Shown: positions 52,632 to 60,855, counted from the first letter of the stretch. The stretch: DNA of 64,000 nucleotides from an uncultured Draconibacterium sp. (GCF_963676815.1 NZ_OY781365.1:2762501-2826500); one strand, 5' to 3'. Notes: generated from the letters alone by a model not told the origin. Program-made: numbers and translations.

Positions 52632-55034
52632 TTATTCGTACTTTTCCTTGAGAAGTGCTTCCAATTCTTTATTGAGCGCTGCTATTTCGCTATGTAGCTG
52701 AGCAACTTTTTCTTCGATAATTGATGATTCGTTACCGTCTTTTGCAAGCTGTTCCAACTCTTTTATGGTGTTGTAGATCCCGGTTACATTCATATATTTT
52801 ACCGGCGATGCCAGTTTATGCGCCAGCTCGGCAATGGCGTCGTAATTTTTGCTGTGTAGATTTTCGTCGATCGACTGCATACTGGCTGCGCTGGTTTTTA
52901 AAAACAGGTCGATCATTTCTTTCAGAAATTCGGGATCGCCATTTCCCATTCGTTTTAGTTCGCTCAGATCAGGGCGATAGATCAAGGCTGTTTTCTGTTT
53001 TGAAGTTTCTTGTGCCGGTTTATCTTCTACTGTATCACAAATAATATTATACAATGCGGCTTCATCAAAAGGTTTTTTCAACGCGCTGTCAAAAACACTT
53101 TTTTCGTCGGGATTTGTAGAATCAGAATTTGCTGACAAAGAAATGATCCGCGCTTTGTGCCCCGTTTGTTTAATTGTACGTGCCGCTTCTGTTCCATTCA
53201 TCACCGGCATCCGGATATCCATAAGAATTAGTGCGTAGTTGTTTTGTGCAGCCAGCGCAACCGCTTCCTGTCCGTTTTCGGCTTCATCAAAATCAACTTC
53301 CCATTTGGTGAAAATACTTTTTAGCAAGTGGCGGTTAAATGCTTCATCGTCTACTATTAAAACAGCTTTACCTTTTAATACTTCAGGAGTGTCGAAACTT
53401 TTAAATGTTTGCTGAAGTTTTTCGCTGTCTCCTTTTTGTAGCGGAACAGAAACAAAAAAGTGTGTCCCCTTATCGATTTCGCTCTCAACAGTTATTTTTC
53501 CATCAAGTAGGTTAATTAACTTTTTTACGATGTAAAGTCCCAAACCTGTGCCGCCTGCTTTTTTGTTGATGTCGGTATCCAGTTGTACAAAATCATCAAA
53601 AATACGTTCCTGGCTTTCTGTAGGTATGCCAATTCCTGTGTCCGCGATTTCGAAATCGAGGAGGATCTCTTTTTTCTGCACTTTAGCAGCAACGGCCAAT
53701 TTAACTTCTCCAGTGTCGGTAAATTTCAGGGCATTTGTGATGAGGTTGTTTAATATTTGTTTCAGCCGGCCTTCATCGCCAAAGAGTACCAACTCATTTT
53801 CTATATTATTCTCGATTTTAAAACTGATGTTTTTAGCATCTGCACTCGGTTTGTTGTACAGTTCAATTTTATGCAAAAGGTTGTTCAACGAAAAATGAAC
53901 TGGAATTAACTGGATGTTTTGCTTTTCAAGGCGTGAGAAATCAAATGTGTCATTTACCAACTCAGCTAAATGTTTGGTGGAGTCGAAAATCACTCTCAGA
54001 TCTTCCTGTGTTTTTTCATCGTGTTGTTTTTGTAGCAGCTGTTCGCTCAATCCGTAAATCGCATTAACAGGCGTTCTCATTTCGTGACTAACTGTAGCCA
54101 CAAACAATTCTTTGGTGCGTGCGAGGTTTTCGGCGTGTGTTTTTGCTTTTTTCAATACTTTTTGGTGCGAACGAGATTTTCGAAGATCTCGGAAAAACAG
54201 GATCAGTACCAATAGCAGCAATAAAAATACCGACAAGGCAAAGTACAACAGCCGTTCGTAGGTTTCGTTTGCCAGCAGTTCTGCTTCCTGCGATTGTTGC
54301 AGAAAACTTTCTTCTTCCTGCCGCTCCAGTGCTGTGATAACATCAGCAAGTTTTTCACTGATCTCAAAGTTTTTGCGCATGTAAACAGCCTCGGCAGAAC
54401 TCATTCGTTGGTTGCGTTGTTTGAGTTCGTTTTCAAGACTTTGAATTTCTTCTTGCAAACGTTGCTTTTCCACTGTACGGTCTACCACTACAGGTGCCGG
54501 AGGCTCTTGTTTTTTTCCAAAAACACGCTTAAAAAAACCTCTCTTTTCCGGCTCTTCAAAGTGAATGGTATCTTGCACTGTTAATACGGTGTCAAGCGTT
54601 TCAACATATTGGTTAAAAGCCTCGTGCTCGTTTCCGCGCGAAAAGTGAAGGTTTAGAATCTTTTCCCAAACAACGACTTTTTGTTGCGACAGAATAAGTA
54701 CCGAGTCAACCAGCATTTGACGGCTGCTGTCTGGATTGTATATGGATTGTAATTCTTCAAATTTTGTTTCGAGCGATTGGTTTACGCTTCTGTAGTTTTC
54801 GAGGTAATCGTTGTCGTTGCTGAGCGAATAAAGTCTCACCATGTTTTCAGTCTCGTTCAAATCCATCGCCACATCTTTTACCAGGATGAGCGTGTTGTCG
54901 GGTTTTGATTCTGAGAGCATGGAATTGACGATTTCGGATAAACTTTTGTATACAAAATTTCCCGACAATCCCAGCAACGAGATGATTACGATGGTAAGCA
55001 GAATAACCGGTATTTCTATTTTTATTCGTTTCAT
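52632..55034 (-). CDS. Hybrid histidine kinase with receiver and HPt domain
   Basis: 800 residues. Helix 1 is at about 8-28. The periplasmic part (30-255) is helical with repeated heptads (KQRLQEEIQSLENELKQRNQ), and helix 2 is at about 262-283. HisKA then carries the phospho-acceptor in FVATVSHEMRTPVNAIYGL, followed by HATPase (NNLITNALKFTDTGEV, ADTGIGIPTESQ, GTGLGLYIVK), a receiver (ALILMDIRMPVMNGTEAA) and a C-terminal HPt with AELAHKLASPVKYM. The phosphate can therefore pass His-Asp-His within one protein and on to a separate receiver; the activator at 49870 in the same operon is the best candidate. Confidence 0.94.
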   Translation of the reverse strand: MKRIKIEIPVILLTIVIISLLGLSGNFVYKSLSEIVNSMLSESKPDNTLILVKDVAMDLNETENMVRLYSLSNDNDYLENYRSVNQSLETKFEELQSIYNPDSSRQMLVDSVLILSQQKVVVWEKILNLHFSRGNEHEAFNQYVETLDTVLTVQDTIHFEEPEKRGFFKRVFGKKQEPPAPVVVDRTVEKQRLQEEIQSLENELKQRNQRMSSAEAVYMRKNFEISEKLADVITALERQEEESFLQQSQEAELLANETYERLLYFALSVFLLLLLVLILFFRDLRKSRSHQKVLKKAKTHAENLARTKELFVATVSHEMRTPVNAIYGLSEQLLQKQHDEKTQEDLRVIFDSTKHLAELVNDTFDFSRLEKQNIQLIPVHFSLNNLLHKIELYNKPSADAKNISFKIENNIENELVLFGDEGRLKQILNNLITNALKFTDTGEVKLAVAAKVQKKEILLDFEIADTGIGIPTESQERIFDDFVQLDTDINKKAGGTGLGLYIVKKLINLLDGKITVESEIDKGTHFFVSVPLQKGDSEKLQQTFKSFDTPEVLKGKAVLIVDDEAFNRHLLKSIFTKWEVDFDEAENGQEAVALAAQNNYALILMDIRMPVMNGTEAARTIKQTGHKARIISLSANSDSTNPDEKSVFDSALKKPFDEAALYNIICDTVEDKPAQETSKQKTALIYRPDLSELKRMGNGDPEFLKEMIDLFLKTSAASMQSIDENLHSKNYDAIAELAHKLASPVKYMNVTGIYNTIKELEQLAKDGNESSIIEEKVAQLHSEIAALNKELEALLKEKYE

Positions 55035-55269
55035 AAAATGGCTTCTTCACAACTAAAACGGATACAGGCTTTATAAGTTGCATACGCAAAAGAATAAGTA
55101 GTGAACAAAGTTTCGCAAAGCGCACTTTGCAAAATTAAATTATATAGTGGCAATTAATTCCAAAAGATTGTTAAATCAACCTGAACATATCGGTAGTTAT
55201 TTCCTTACTATTTTTAAAAAGGATATTTTTGTCCGTTCTAAAATTGTTATTTAATAAAAACAGAATATA

Positions 55270-56802
55270 ATGGCTGATAATCAGAAGACTTTATTGATGA
55301 TTCTCGATGGATGGGGAATCGGTGATGGATCGAAAAGTGATATCGTAGCAACTGCTCCAACTCCTTTTATCGATTCGTTAATGGAAAAATACCCACACTC
55401 GCAATTGCTGGCAAGTGGCGAAAATGTTGGTTTGCCTGACGGGCAGATGGGTAACTCGGAAGTGGGTCACCTTAACATTGGTGCCGGTCGAGTTTTGTAC
55501 CAGGACATGGTGAAAATTACACGTGCCATTAAAGACAAGTCGTTGTGGCAGCATCCGCAAATTTTAAAAGCGTACAACTACGCAAAAGAAAATAATAAGA
55601 AAGTTCACCTGATTGGTTTGATTGGCCCTGGTGGAGTTCACGCTTTGAGTTCTCATATGGTGGCGCTTTGTCAGATTGCTACTGACATGGGACTGGAAGA
55701 TGTTTTCATCCACGGTTTAACTGATGGTCGTGATACTGACCCACGCTCAGGTTATGGTTTTATTGAAAACGACCTGAAAGCGCTGGAAGGAACAGTTGGT
55801 AAATTTGCTTCACTGATTGGTCGTTACTACGGAATGGACCGCGACAATAACTACGATCGTTTGAAATTAGCTTACGATTTGTATACACAAGGTAAAGGTG
55901 AAAAATCAACCGATATACTGGCTTCAATGAAAGCATCGTACGAAGCTGGTGTAACCGACGAATTCCTGAAACCGGTTGTAATGGTTGACGAGGCCGGTGA
56001 GCCATTGGCAAAAATCGAGGAGGATGATGTAGTAATCTGTTTTAACTTCCGTACCGACCGTTTGCGTCAGACAACCATTGCATTTACTCAGAAAGATCTT
56101 CCTGAATTTGGAATGCACACGATGAACCTGCAATGGTATACCATGACAACATATAAAGCCGATTTTGAAGGTATTAACGTGATCTTCGAAAAAGAGAACG
56201 TTACCAATACAATGGGTGAGATAATTGAAAAGGCTGGTAAAAAACAAATCCGTATTGCTGAAACTGAAAAATACGCACACGTAACTTTCTTCTTCAGCGG
56301 TGGCCGCGAGGCAGAATTCGAAGGTGAAAGCCGTATTTTAATTCCTTCGCCTAAAGTTCCTACTTACGATCATCAACCAGAAATGTCGGCTCCGGAAGTA
56401 GCAAAAGCAATTGTCCCTAAACTGGAAAACGGCGAAGCAGATTTTGTTTGTCTGAACTTTGCCAACGGCGATATGGTTGGTCACACCGGTGTGTACGAAG
56501 CGGTCTACAAAGCAGTGCAAGCTGTTGATGCTTGTGCAAAAGAGGTGGTTACTGCGGCACAAAAAGGTGGGTATGATATCATGATTATTGCCGACCACGG
56601 TAATGCCGATAATGCAGTAAACGCTGACGGATCAGAAAATACAGCTCACTCGTTGAATCCGGTTCCTTGTATTTTCGTAACTGAAAAAGAAGGAGTAAAA
56701 CTGGATAACGGTATTTTGGCTGATGTTGCTCCAACTTTGCTGGCAGATATGGGACTTGAGGTTCCTGCGGAGATGACAGGCAAAAACCTTATTAAGAAAT
56801 AA
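55270..56802 (+). CDS. gpmI: 2,3-bisphosphoglycerate-independent phosphoglycerate mutase
   Basis: 510 residues, full length. It interconverts 3- and 2-phosphoglycerate in glycolysis with two Mn2+ ions. Motifs: MILDGWGIGDG with the first metal Asp, GQMGNSEVGHLNIGAGRVLYQ with the nucleophilic Ser, DVFIHGLTDGRDTDPRSG, IGRYYGMDRDNNYDR, NFANGDMVGHTGVYEA and IIADHGNADNA. TATTTTTG at 55224-55231 fits a -7 box. The gene is divergent from the hybrid kinase and is followed by a strong terminator. Confidence 0.97.
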   Translation: MADNQKTLLMILDGWGIGDGSKSDIVATAPTPFIDSLMEKYPHSQLLASGENVGLPDGQMGNSEVGHLNIGAGRVLYQDMVKITRAIKDKSLWQHPQILKAYNYAKENNKKVHLIGLIGPGGVHALSSHMVALCQIATDMGLEDVFIHGLTDGRDTDPRSGYGFIENDLKALEGTVGKFASLIGRYYGMDRDNNYDRLKLAYDLYTQGKGEKSTDILASMKASYEAGVTDEFLKPVVMVDEAGEPLAKIEEDDVVICFNFRTDRLRQTTIAFTQKDLPEFGMHTMNLQWYTMTTYKADFEGINVIFEKENVTNTMGEIIEKAGKKQIRIAETEKYAHVTFFFSGGREAEFEGESRILIPSPKVPTYDHQPEMSAPEVAKAIVPKLENGEADFVCLNFANGDMVGHTGVYEAVYKAVQAVDACAKEVVTAAQKGGYDIMIIADHGNADNAVNADGSENTAHSLNPVPCIFVTEKEGVKLDNGILADVAPTLLADMGLEVPAEMTGKNLIKK

Positions 56803-56825
56803 GAAGATTCGATAGATAAAATTTC

Positions 56826-56862
56826 AAACCTTACTTGTGCTGCAAGTAGGGTTTGTTTTTTT
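56826..56862 (+). terminator. Intrinsic terminator of gpmI
   Basis: A 12-bp stem with one T-G pair (AAACCTTACTTG at 56826-56837 and CAAGTAGGGTTT at 56843-56854) is followed by G and seven T residues. The DUF3109 gene starts 31 nt further on. Confidence 0.9.
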
Positions 56863-56892
56863 AATATTTGCAAACTAATAAATTTAGATGAA

Positions 56893-57468
56893 GTGATAGA
56901 GATTGGTCGTGCCATAGTAAGCCGTGATGTTTTTGAGAAACATTTTCTTTGTGATATTTTAAAATGCAAAGGTGCATGTTGTATTGAAGGCGATTCAGGG
57001 GCTCCGCTTACTGATGAAGAGGCTATTCTTATTGAAGAGGACTATCACACTTTTGAAGATTTGCTTCCCGAAAAACACAAACGCGAAGTGGAGAAACAGG
57101 GCTTCTCGGTTATTGATAGCGATGGCGATTTGGTAACGCCACTTGTTGACGACCGTCAGTGTGTATATTCGTATTATAATAAACAGGGTATATTAAAATG
57201 TGCCATCGAGAAAGCGCATTTTGAAGGGAAAACAAAGTTCCGCAAACCTTTGTCGTGTCATCTGTTCCCCATACGAATTACAGAATACAAACGTTTTGAT
57301 GCCGTAAACTACCAGGAACTTGATATTTGCAAGCCGGGTAGAAAATGTGGAGCATCAGAAAAACTTTCGCTCTATAAATTCCTTAAAGAGCCACTCACCG
57401 CAAAATATGGGGCTGAGTGGTACAAGGAACTCGAAATTGCAGCCGATTATATATTGGCCCCAAAATAG
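56893..57468 (+). CDS. DUF3109 cysteine-rich protein, GTG start
   Basis: 191 residues from a GTG codon; the usual family start MIEI matches here as (G)IEIGRAIVSRDVFE. The cysteine motif FLCDILKCKGACCIEGDSGAPL (four Cys in 12 residues) and later cysteines (RQCVYSY, LKCAIEKA, PLSCHLFPIRI, DICKPGRKC) suggest metal or Fe-S binding. The family is common in Bacteroidota and of unknown function. It stands alone between the gpmI terminator and the operator of the fibre-like cluster. Confidence 0.88.
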   Translation: MIEIGRAIVSRDVFEKHFLCDILKCKGACCIEGDSGAPLTDEEAILIEEDYHTFEDLLPEKHKREVEKQGFSVIDSDGDLVTPLVDDRQCVYSYYNKQGILKCAIEKAHFEGKTKFRKPLSCHLFPIRITEYKRFDAVNYQELDICKPGRKCGASEKLSLYKFLKEPLTAKYGAEWYKELEIAADYILAPK

Positions 57469-57514
57469 GTGTCCAGCTTGTTTTGTTTGATTTCATTTTT
57501 TCACCATTCTCTCT

Positions 57515-57574
57515 CGTCCTAAAATGGGCAAATGTCCCAATTGATAAATTATCGTCCCATAATGGGATCGTCCT
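57515..57574 (+). promoter_or_regulatory. GTCCC operator array for the first secreted paralogue
   Basis: GTCC(C) boxes start at 57516, 57534, 57554 and 57570. The one at 57554 is part of a palindrome (TCCCATAATGGGA), and TGTCCCAATTGAT is at 57533-57545. The boxes at 57534 and 57554 are 20 bp apart. The array lies about 80-130 bp upstream of the predicted start site. The second paralogue has the same spacing and the same distance to its ATG. Confidence 0.65.
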
Positions 57575-57623
57575 GTGATTTGTCGAATTCTATAAATACC
57601 ACATAATCAGATATATACAGATT

Positions 57624-57638
57624 TGGCATTTGTGTTGT
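57624..57638 (+). promoter_or_regulatory. Sigma-54 promoter of the first secreted paralogue
   Basis: TGGCAT-TTGTG-TTGT has the -24 GG at 57625-57626 and the -12 G at 57637 with canonical spacing; the -12 has GT in place of GC. Transcription would start near 57649, at the base of the leader hairpin. Confidence 0.65.
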
Positions 57639-57647
57639 ATTGTAAAT

Positions 57648-57780
57648 AGCGTATCCGACCCTAAAGGATACAACAGCTTTTTGAAGAAAAAATTACAAAC
57701 AAATAAACAACACAACATCATGAAAAAAGTAACATTTTTAATCGTAGCAGTTTTAGTTTTTGGAGTAGCAAATTTTGCCA
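57648..57780 (+). repeat. Duplicated leader and signal-peptide segment, copy 1
   Basis: 133 bp, identical to 58690-58822 except at four positions. It holds the whole 5' leader, the ATG and nearly all of the signal-peptide codons. The leader opens with the hairpin GTATCC/GGATAC (57651-57671). The coding sequence that follows diverges much more, so the segment is under constraint or has been homogenised. Confidence 0.85.
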
Positions 57781-58286
57781 TGGCAGACGGTCATGGTGAT
57801 AAAAAAAGTGCATCGCATGGTTTGAATATTTCAATTCCTACCCATGCGATGATTGCTTTGGCGGGACCATCGAATATGGATATAAATTTTGAGGCTGTAG
57901 CAGCTGAAGTGGCAGGAGGAAAGGTTGAGTTTAAACAAACGAACTCAACAGAACTTTGGTTAAACTACTCATCGATTGTGAATAAAAACAAAGAAAATTC
58001 AATTTCTGCTGAAGTGTCAGACTTACCAGAAGGATTGGAGATTGAGGTTGCCGTGAGTGCATCAGCAGCAAGTGGGAAAAAAGGACACACCGGTACAGGA
58101 TCGACTCAAAAATTAGGAAAAACCGGAATAGAAGTAGTTGATGGAATTGAAAGTTGCTACACCGGTTCCGGAGAAAATAAAGGGCATTCGTTGGTTTATA
58201 GTGTGAGGGCAGTAGACAACGATTATGAAAAGATTGTGGCTGAGAACCACAATTTGACTATTACTTATACTATTACTGAAAAATAA
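57720..58286 (+). CDS. Small secreted protein A, candidate fibre subunit
   Basis: 188 residues from the ATG at 57720, the start shared with the paralogue. The signal peptide is cleaved near NFAMADG. The mature chain is rich in Ser, Asn, Glu and Lys with short beta-strand-like segments: HGLNISIPTHAMIALAGPS at its start and LTITYTITEK at its end. Only one cysteine occurs, Cys146 in ESCYTGSGENKGHSLVYS; this CYTG-x-G-x2-x-GH pattern is shared by all three complete paralogues. A single cysteine cannot form an internal disulfide. The small beta-rich chain and repeated gene copies suggest a pilus- or fibre-type subunit. No named family recognised. Confidence 0.75.
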   Translation: MKKVTFLIVAVLVFGVANFAMADGHGDKKSASHGLNISIPTHAMIALAGPSNMDINFEAVAAEVAGGKVEFKQTNSTELWLNYSSIVNKNKENSISAEVSDLPEGLEIEVAVSASAASGKKGHTGTGSTQKLGKTGIEVVDGIESCYTGSGENKGHSLVYSVRAVDNDYEKIVAENHNLTITYTITEK

Positions 58287-58314
58287 TAGATATAAGGGAA
58301 GATTAATGAGGGAC

Positions 58315-58345
58315 AAAAGGCAGGCTGTTGAGTCTGCCTTTTTTT
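58315..58345 (+). terminator. Intrinsic terminator of secreted protein A
   Basis: AAAAGGCAG (58315-58323) pairs with CTGCCTTTT (58334-58342), with further pairs in the loop, and a T tract follows. It is 28 nt past the stop codon. Each paralogue thus has its own transcription unit. Confidence 0.85.
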
Positions 58346-58555
58346 GTGTCCTGGAATTTGTGATGAGTTACAAGCCTTGTTTTTCTGGAAGGATCTGTTT
58401 ACAGTGCTTATTTGCTATAGAGTGAGCTTTGTTATTGATTGAGTGAATCGGGTTTATATATTTTGATGTTTTGGGCTAATAAGCGTTGGTGAATTTTGAG
58501 GATCTGTTTTGGTCTATAAATTCTCGTTTTAAGGTTTAGTTAAAGATTTTCTCGT

Positions 58556-58611
58556 TGTCCCAATAAGTGCTAATTGTCCCAATTGATCAATTGATGTCCC
58601 ATATGTGGACC
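58556..58611 (+). promoter_or_regulatory. GTCCC operator array for the second secreted paralogue
   Basis: GTCCC boxes start at 58557, 58576 and 58596, and GGAC (inverted) lies at 58607-58610, giving a GTCCCATATGTGGAC dyad. TGTCCCAATTGAT at 58575-58587 is identical to the upstream copy. The 20-bp spacing of the boxes and the 166-bp distance from the last box to the ATG are the same as in the first array. Confidence 0.65.
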
Positions 58612-58665
58612 ATTGAAATTGTGGCATTTAGATGTAAGTGACAGAAAATGAGGCGATAAGAATTT

Positions 58666-58680
58666 TGGCATCCGAGTTGT
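58666..58680 (+). promoter_or_regulatory. Sigma-54 promoter of the second secreted paralogue
   Basis: TGGCAT-CCGAG-TTGT, with the -24 GG at 58667-58668 and the -12 G at 58679. The spacer has changed relative to copy 1 while the -24 and -12 elements are kept, which supports function. Confidence 0.65.
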
Positions 58681-58689
58681 TTTAGTAAA

Positions 58690-58822
58690 AGCGTATCTGA
58701 CCCTAAAGGATACAACAGCTTTTTGAAGAAAAAATTACAAACAAATAAACAACACAACATCATGAAAAAAGTAACATTTTTAATCGTAACAGTTTTAGTT
58801 TTCGGAGTAGCAAATTTGGCCA
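58690..58822 (+). repeat. Duplicated leader and signal-peptide segment, copy 2
   Basis: Near-identical to 57648-57780 (four changes in 133). In the leader hairpin one C-G pair has become T-G (58693-58713), so pairing is preserved. Confidence 0.85.
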
Positions 58823-59328
58823 ATGCCGTAGTGCCGGTAGATAAAAAGAAAGCATCACATGGATTAAACATTGAAATTCCAACACATGCGATGATTGCTT
58901 TGGCAGGTCCTTCATCAAAAGAAATTGATTTTGAGGCAAACGCAGCAGACGTAGCTGGTGATAAAGTTTCATTTTCACAAAAAAACGAAACAACATTGTG
59001 GCTTAACTACTCATCACTTGTTACAGAAGACAATTCAAATACTATTTCTGCCGAGATTACAGAGGTGCCGGATGGATTAACCATCGAGGTTGCTGTAAGT
59101 AATGCAGCATCGGGAAATAAAAAAGGACACACCGGTAAAGGTTATAAAAAAGCGTTAACTACAGATGGAGTACAGGTAGTAGATGATATTAAAACCTGTT
59201 ACACCGGAACCGGAGAAAACAATGGTCACGAATTGGTTTATTCTGTATCAGCAGATGAAAGCAAATACGATGAAATTGTTGCCGACTCGCACCACTTAAC
59301 AGTAACTTATACAATTACTGAAAAATAG
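58762..59328 (+). CDS. Small secreted protein B, candidate fibre subunit
   Basis: 188 residues, the same length as protein A, with a nearly identical signal peptide. The mature chain aligns with protein A throughout (HGLNIEIPTHAMIALAGPS, LWLNYSSLV, LTVTYTITEK) and diverges mostly in exposed-looking regions. Cys146 lies in KTCYTGTGENNGHELVYS. It has its own sigma-54 promoter and operator array, and a strong terminator follows. It is a direct tandem duplicate of the previous gene. Confidence 0.75.
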   Translation: MKKVTFLIVTVLVFGVANLANAVVPVDKKKASHGLNIEIPTHAMIALAGPSSKEIDFEANAADVAGDKVSFSQKNETTLWLNYSSLVTEDNSNTISAEITEVPDGLTIEVAVSNAASGNKKGHTGKGYKKALTTDGVQVVDDIKTCYTGTGENNGHELVYSVSADESKYDEIVADSHHLTVTYTITEK

Positions 59329-59352
59329 AAAAGAGAGATAAAAAATAAGGGT

Positions 59353-59388
59353 GAACGGGCAAGTCTTCTGATTTGCCCGTTCTTTTTT
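59353..59388 (+). terminator. Intrinsic terminator of secreted protein B
   Basis: A 13-bp stem (GAACGGGCAAGTC from 59353 with its complement ending at 59382, two wobble-type positions at most) has a 4-nt loop and a T tract at 59383-59388. Confidence 0.92.
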
Positions 59389-59408
59389 GCTGAAATTTAG
59401 CTCAGCTA

Positions 59409-59439
59409 TTTGAAATCATTAGTAATTAAAGTAGTTTTA
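59409..59439 (+). promoter_or_regulatory. Bacteroidota-type promoter of the chaperone/usher-like operon
   Basis: TTTG at 59409-59412, exactly 19 bp, then TAGTTTTA at 59432-59439 matches TTTG-N19-TAnnTTTG in all but the last base. The start site would fall very close to the ATG at 59444, so the transcript would be leaderless or nearly so. Confidence 0.55.
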
Positions 59440-59443
59440 AAAC

Positions 59444-60007
59444 ATGAAGTTGTTGGACGCAATATCATGTTTTATTTTTTTATGCGTGTTTTCTGTTGCT
59501 GCAAGTGCGCAACAAAGTGCAAAACACGAATTAACAATCGACGTGCAGGAGGTGGCATTATTATCGTTACAGGCAAATAATGGAAACGATATTAGTTTTA
59601 GCGCTGTGCAGCCCGAAGTTGCCGGTCAACAAATTCAAATTGCCGCAGATCAGCAATCGGAACTTTGGGTTAATTATTCCTCAATAGTGAAAGCAAATCA
59701 ACGACGCAAAGTTACAGCAACAGTTGTTGGCGAAATTCCAAGCGGAATTAGTGTAAAAGTAATGGCTTCAGAAAGCAGGGGTGACGGCCACGGGAAACTG
59801 GGAGAACCACTTTCGTGGGTTAAGCTCGAAAATGCACCGGTTGATATTATCTCAAACATTGGTAGCTGTTACACAGGACGTGGTACTCAAAATGGCCATC
59901 TTTTAACTTATAAAATAGAGCTTAACGATCAGGCTGATCAGTACGCATATTTGTCGCAATCCGAAACCTCTTTGCAAATATTGTATACATTAACTGATGA
60001 CAATTAG
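59444..60007 (+). CDS. Small secreted protein C, candidate fibre subunit
   Basis: 187 residues. The signal peptide is cleaved near VAASAQQS. The mature chain is a diverged relative of proteins A and B: HELTIDVQEVALLSLQANNG, SELWVNYSSIVKANQ, and the lone Cys142 in GSCYTGRGTQNGHLLTYK. It lacks the shared leader of A and B and has a different, non-sigma-54 promoter. It is the first gene of the operon that continues with the chaperone candidate 42 nt later. Confidence 0.72.
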   Translation: MKLLDAISCFIFLCVFSVAASAQQSAKHELTIDVQEVALLSLQANNGNDISFSAVQPEVAGQQIQIAADQQSELWVNYSSIVKANQRRKVTATVVGEIPSGISVKVMASESRGDGHGKLGEPLSWVKLENAPVDIISNIGSCYTGRGTQNGHLLTYKIELNDQADQYAYLSQSETSLQILYTLTDDN

Positions 60008-60049
60008 TTTTTCCTTATTATTTTTAGCGGAAACTTATAATCAATCATT

Positions 60050-60853
60050 ATGTCGTTAAAAAAGTTTATTTACTTTTTTATTCCTGTTTTGTTTTTTGTC
60101 CTCACAAGTCCTCTAACTTCTATTGCAAATATTGTTATTCTAAACGGGCTAACTCATGAGAATACTGCTGAAGCAGGAGAAAATTACCGCGAAGGAATTC
60201 AGGTTCAGAATGCCGGAACAGAGCCACGCAGTGTTAAGGTTTATCAGCGCGATTACTGGTATTCTTTTACCGGAGAAAACAGGCACGATGAAGCAGGAAC
60301 TTTACCAAGATCGAATGCTGCATGGATAAATTACAGCCCAACCCTGGTTACACTTCAGCCCGACGAAACTGTTGTAATTGATTTTGAAGTAACCGTGCCG
60401 CAAATTGACAGCCTAAAAGGTACATACTGGAGTGTAATTATGGTTGAAGGAATTCAGCCACAGGATACTTCAGCTTCAAATGGTGTGAAAATTCATACAG
60501 CAATTCGTTACGCTGTGCAAATTATAACCAATATTGGAAATACCGGTAAACGCGACCTTCAGTTTTTGGGGCTTGAACTAGAAGCTGATGAGAATAATAA
60601 TCAGATTTTAAATGTGGCATTGGAAAATACCGGGGAACGAATTTTAAAACCGGAATTAAATATCGAACTGTTTAATGGCGAAGGTGAGTCGATAGGTGTT
60701 TTTAAAGCTGAACGACGAAAAACATACCCAACAACATCAATACTTCTAAAACTTCCGTTAGAAGGGGTGAAGCCCGGAGAATACGCTGCAGTTTTAATTG
60801 CCGACTGCGATGAGGATAATATATTTGGAACAAATTTAACGCTTGAGCTATAG
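60050..60853 (+). CDS. Periplasmic chaperone-like protein with two Ig-like domains
   Basis: 267 residues with a signal peptide (about 1-27, SIANIV at the cleavage). The first domain has the tell-tale order AAWINYSPTLVTLQPDETVVIDFEVTVPQ followed by GTYWSVIMVEGIQ. This resembles both pilus chaperones of the PapD-like class and the DUF916-type Ig-like proteins of Firmicutes. The second domain (about 165-267) is also beta-rich (LNVALENTGERILKPELNIEL, GEYAAVLIADC). It lies between a subunit-like gene and the large barrel gene, 2 nt before the latter. Chaperone function is inference from fold pattern and gene order. Confidence 0.68.
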   Translation: MSLKKFIYFFIPVLFFVLTSPLTSIANIVILNGLTHENTAEAGENYREGIQVQNAGTEPRSVKVYQRDYWYSFTGENRHDEAGTLPRSNAAWINYSPTLVTLQPDETVVIDFEVTVPQIDSLKGTYWSVIMVEGIQPQDTSASNGVKIHTAIRYAVQIITNIGNTGKRDLQFLGLELEADENNNQILNVALENTGERILKPELNIELFNGEGESIGVFKAERRKTYPTTSILLKLPLEGVKPGEYAAVLIADCDEDNIFGTNLTLEL

Positions 60854-60855
60854 AT

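Larger units (their letters stand above)
58287..58761. other. Regulatory gap between the two paralogues
   Basis: The 475-bp gap holds a terminator (58315-58345), about 200 bp with no recognised feature, a GTCCC operator array (58556-58611), a sigma-54 promoter (58666-58680) and the duplicated leader (from 58690). No gene is visible. Confidence 0.7.
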
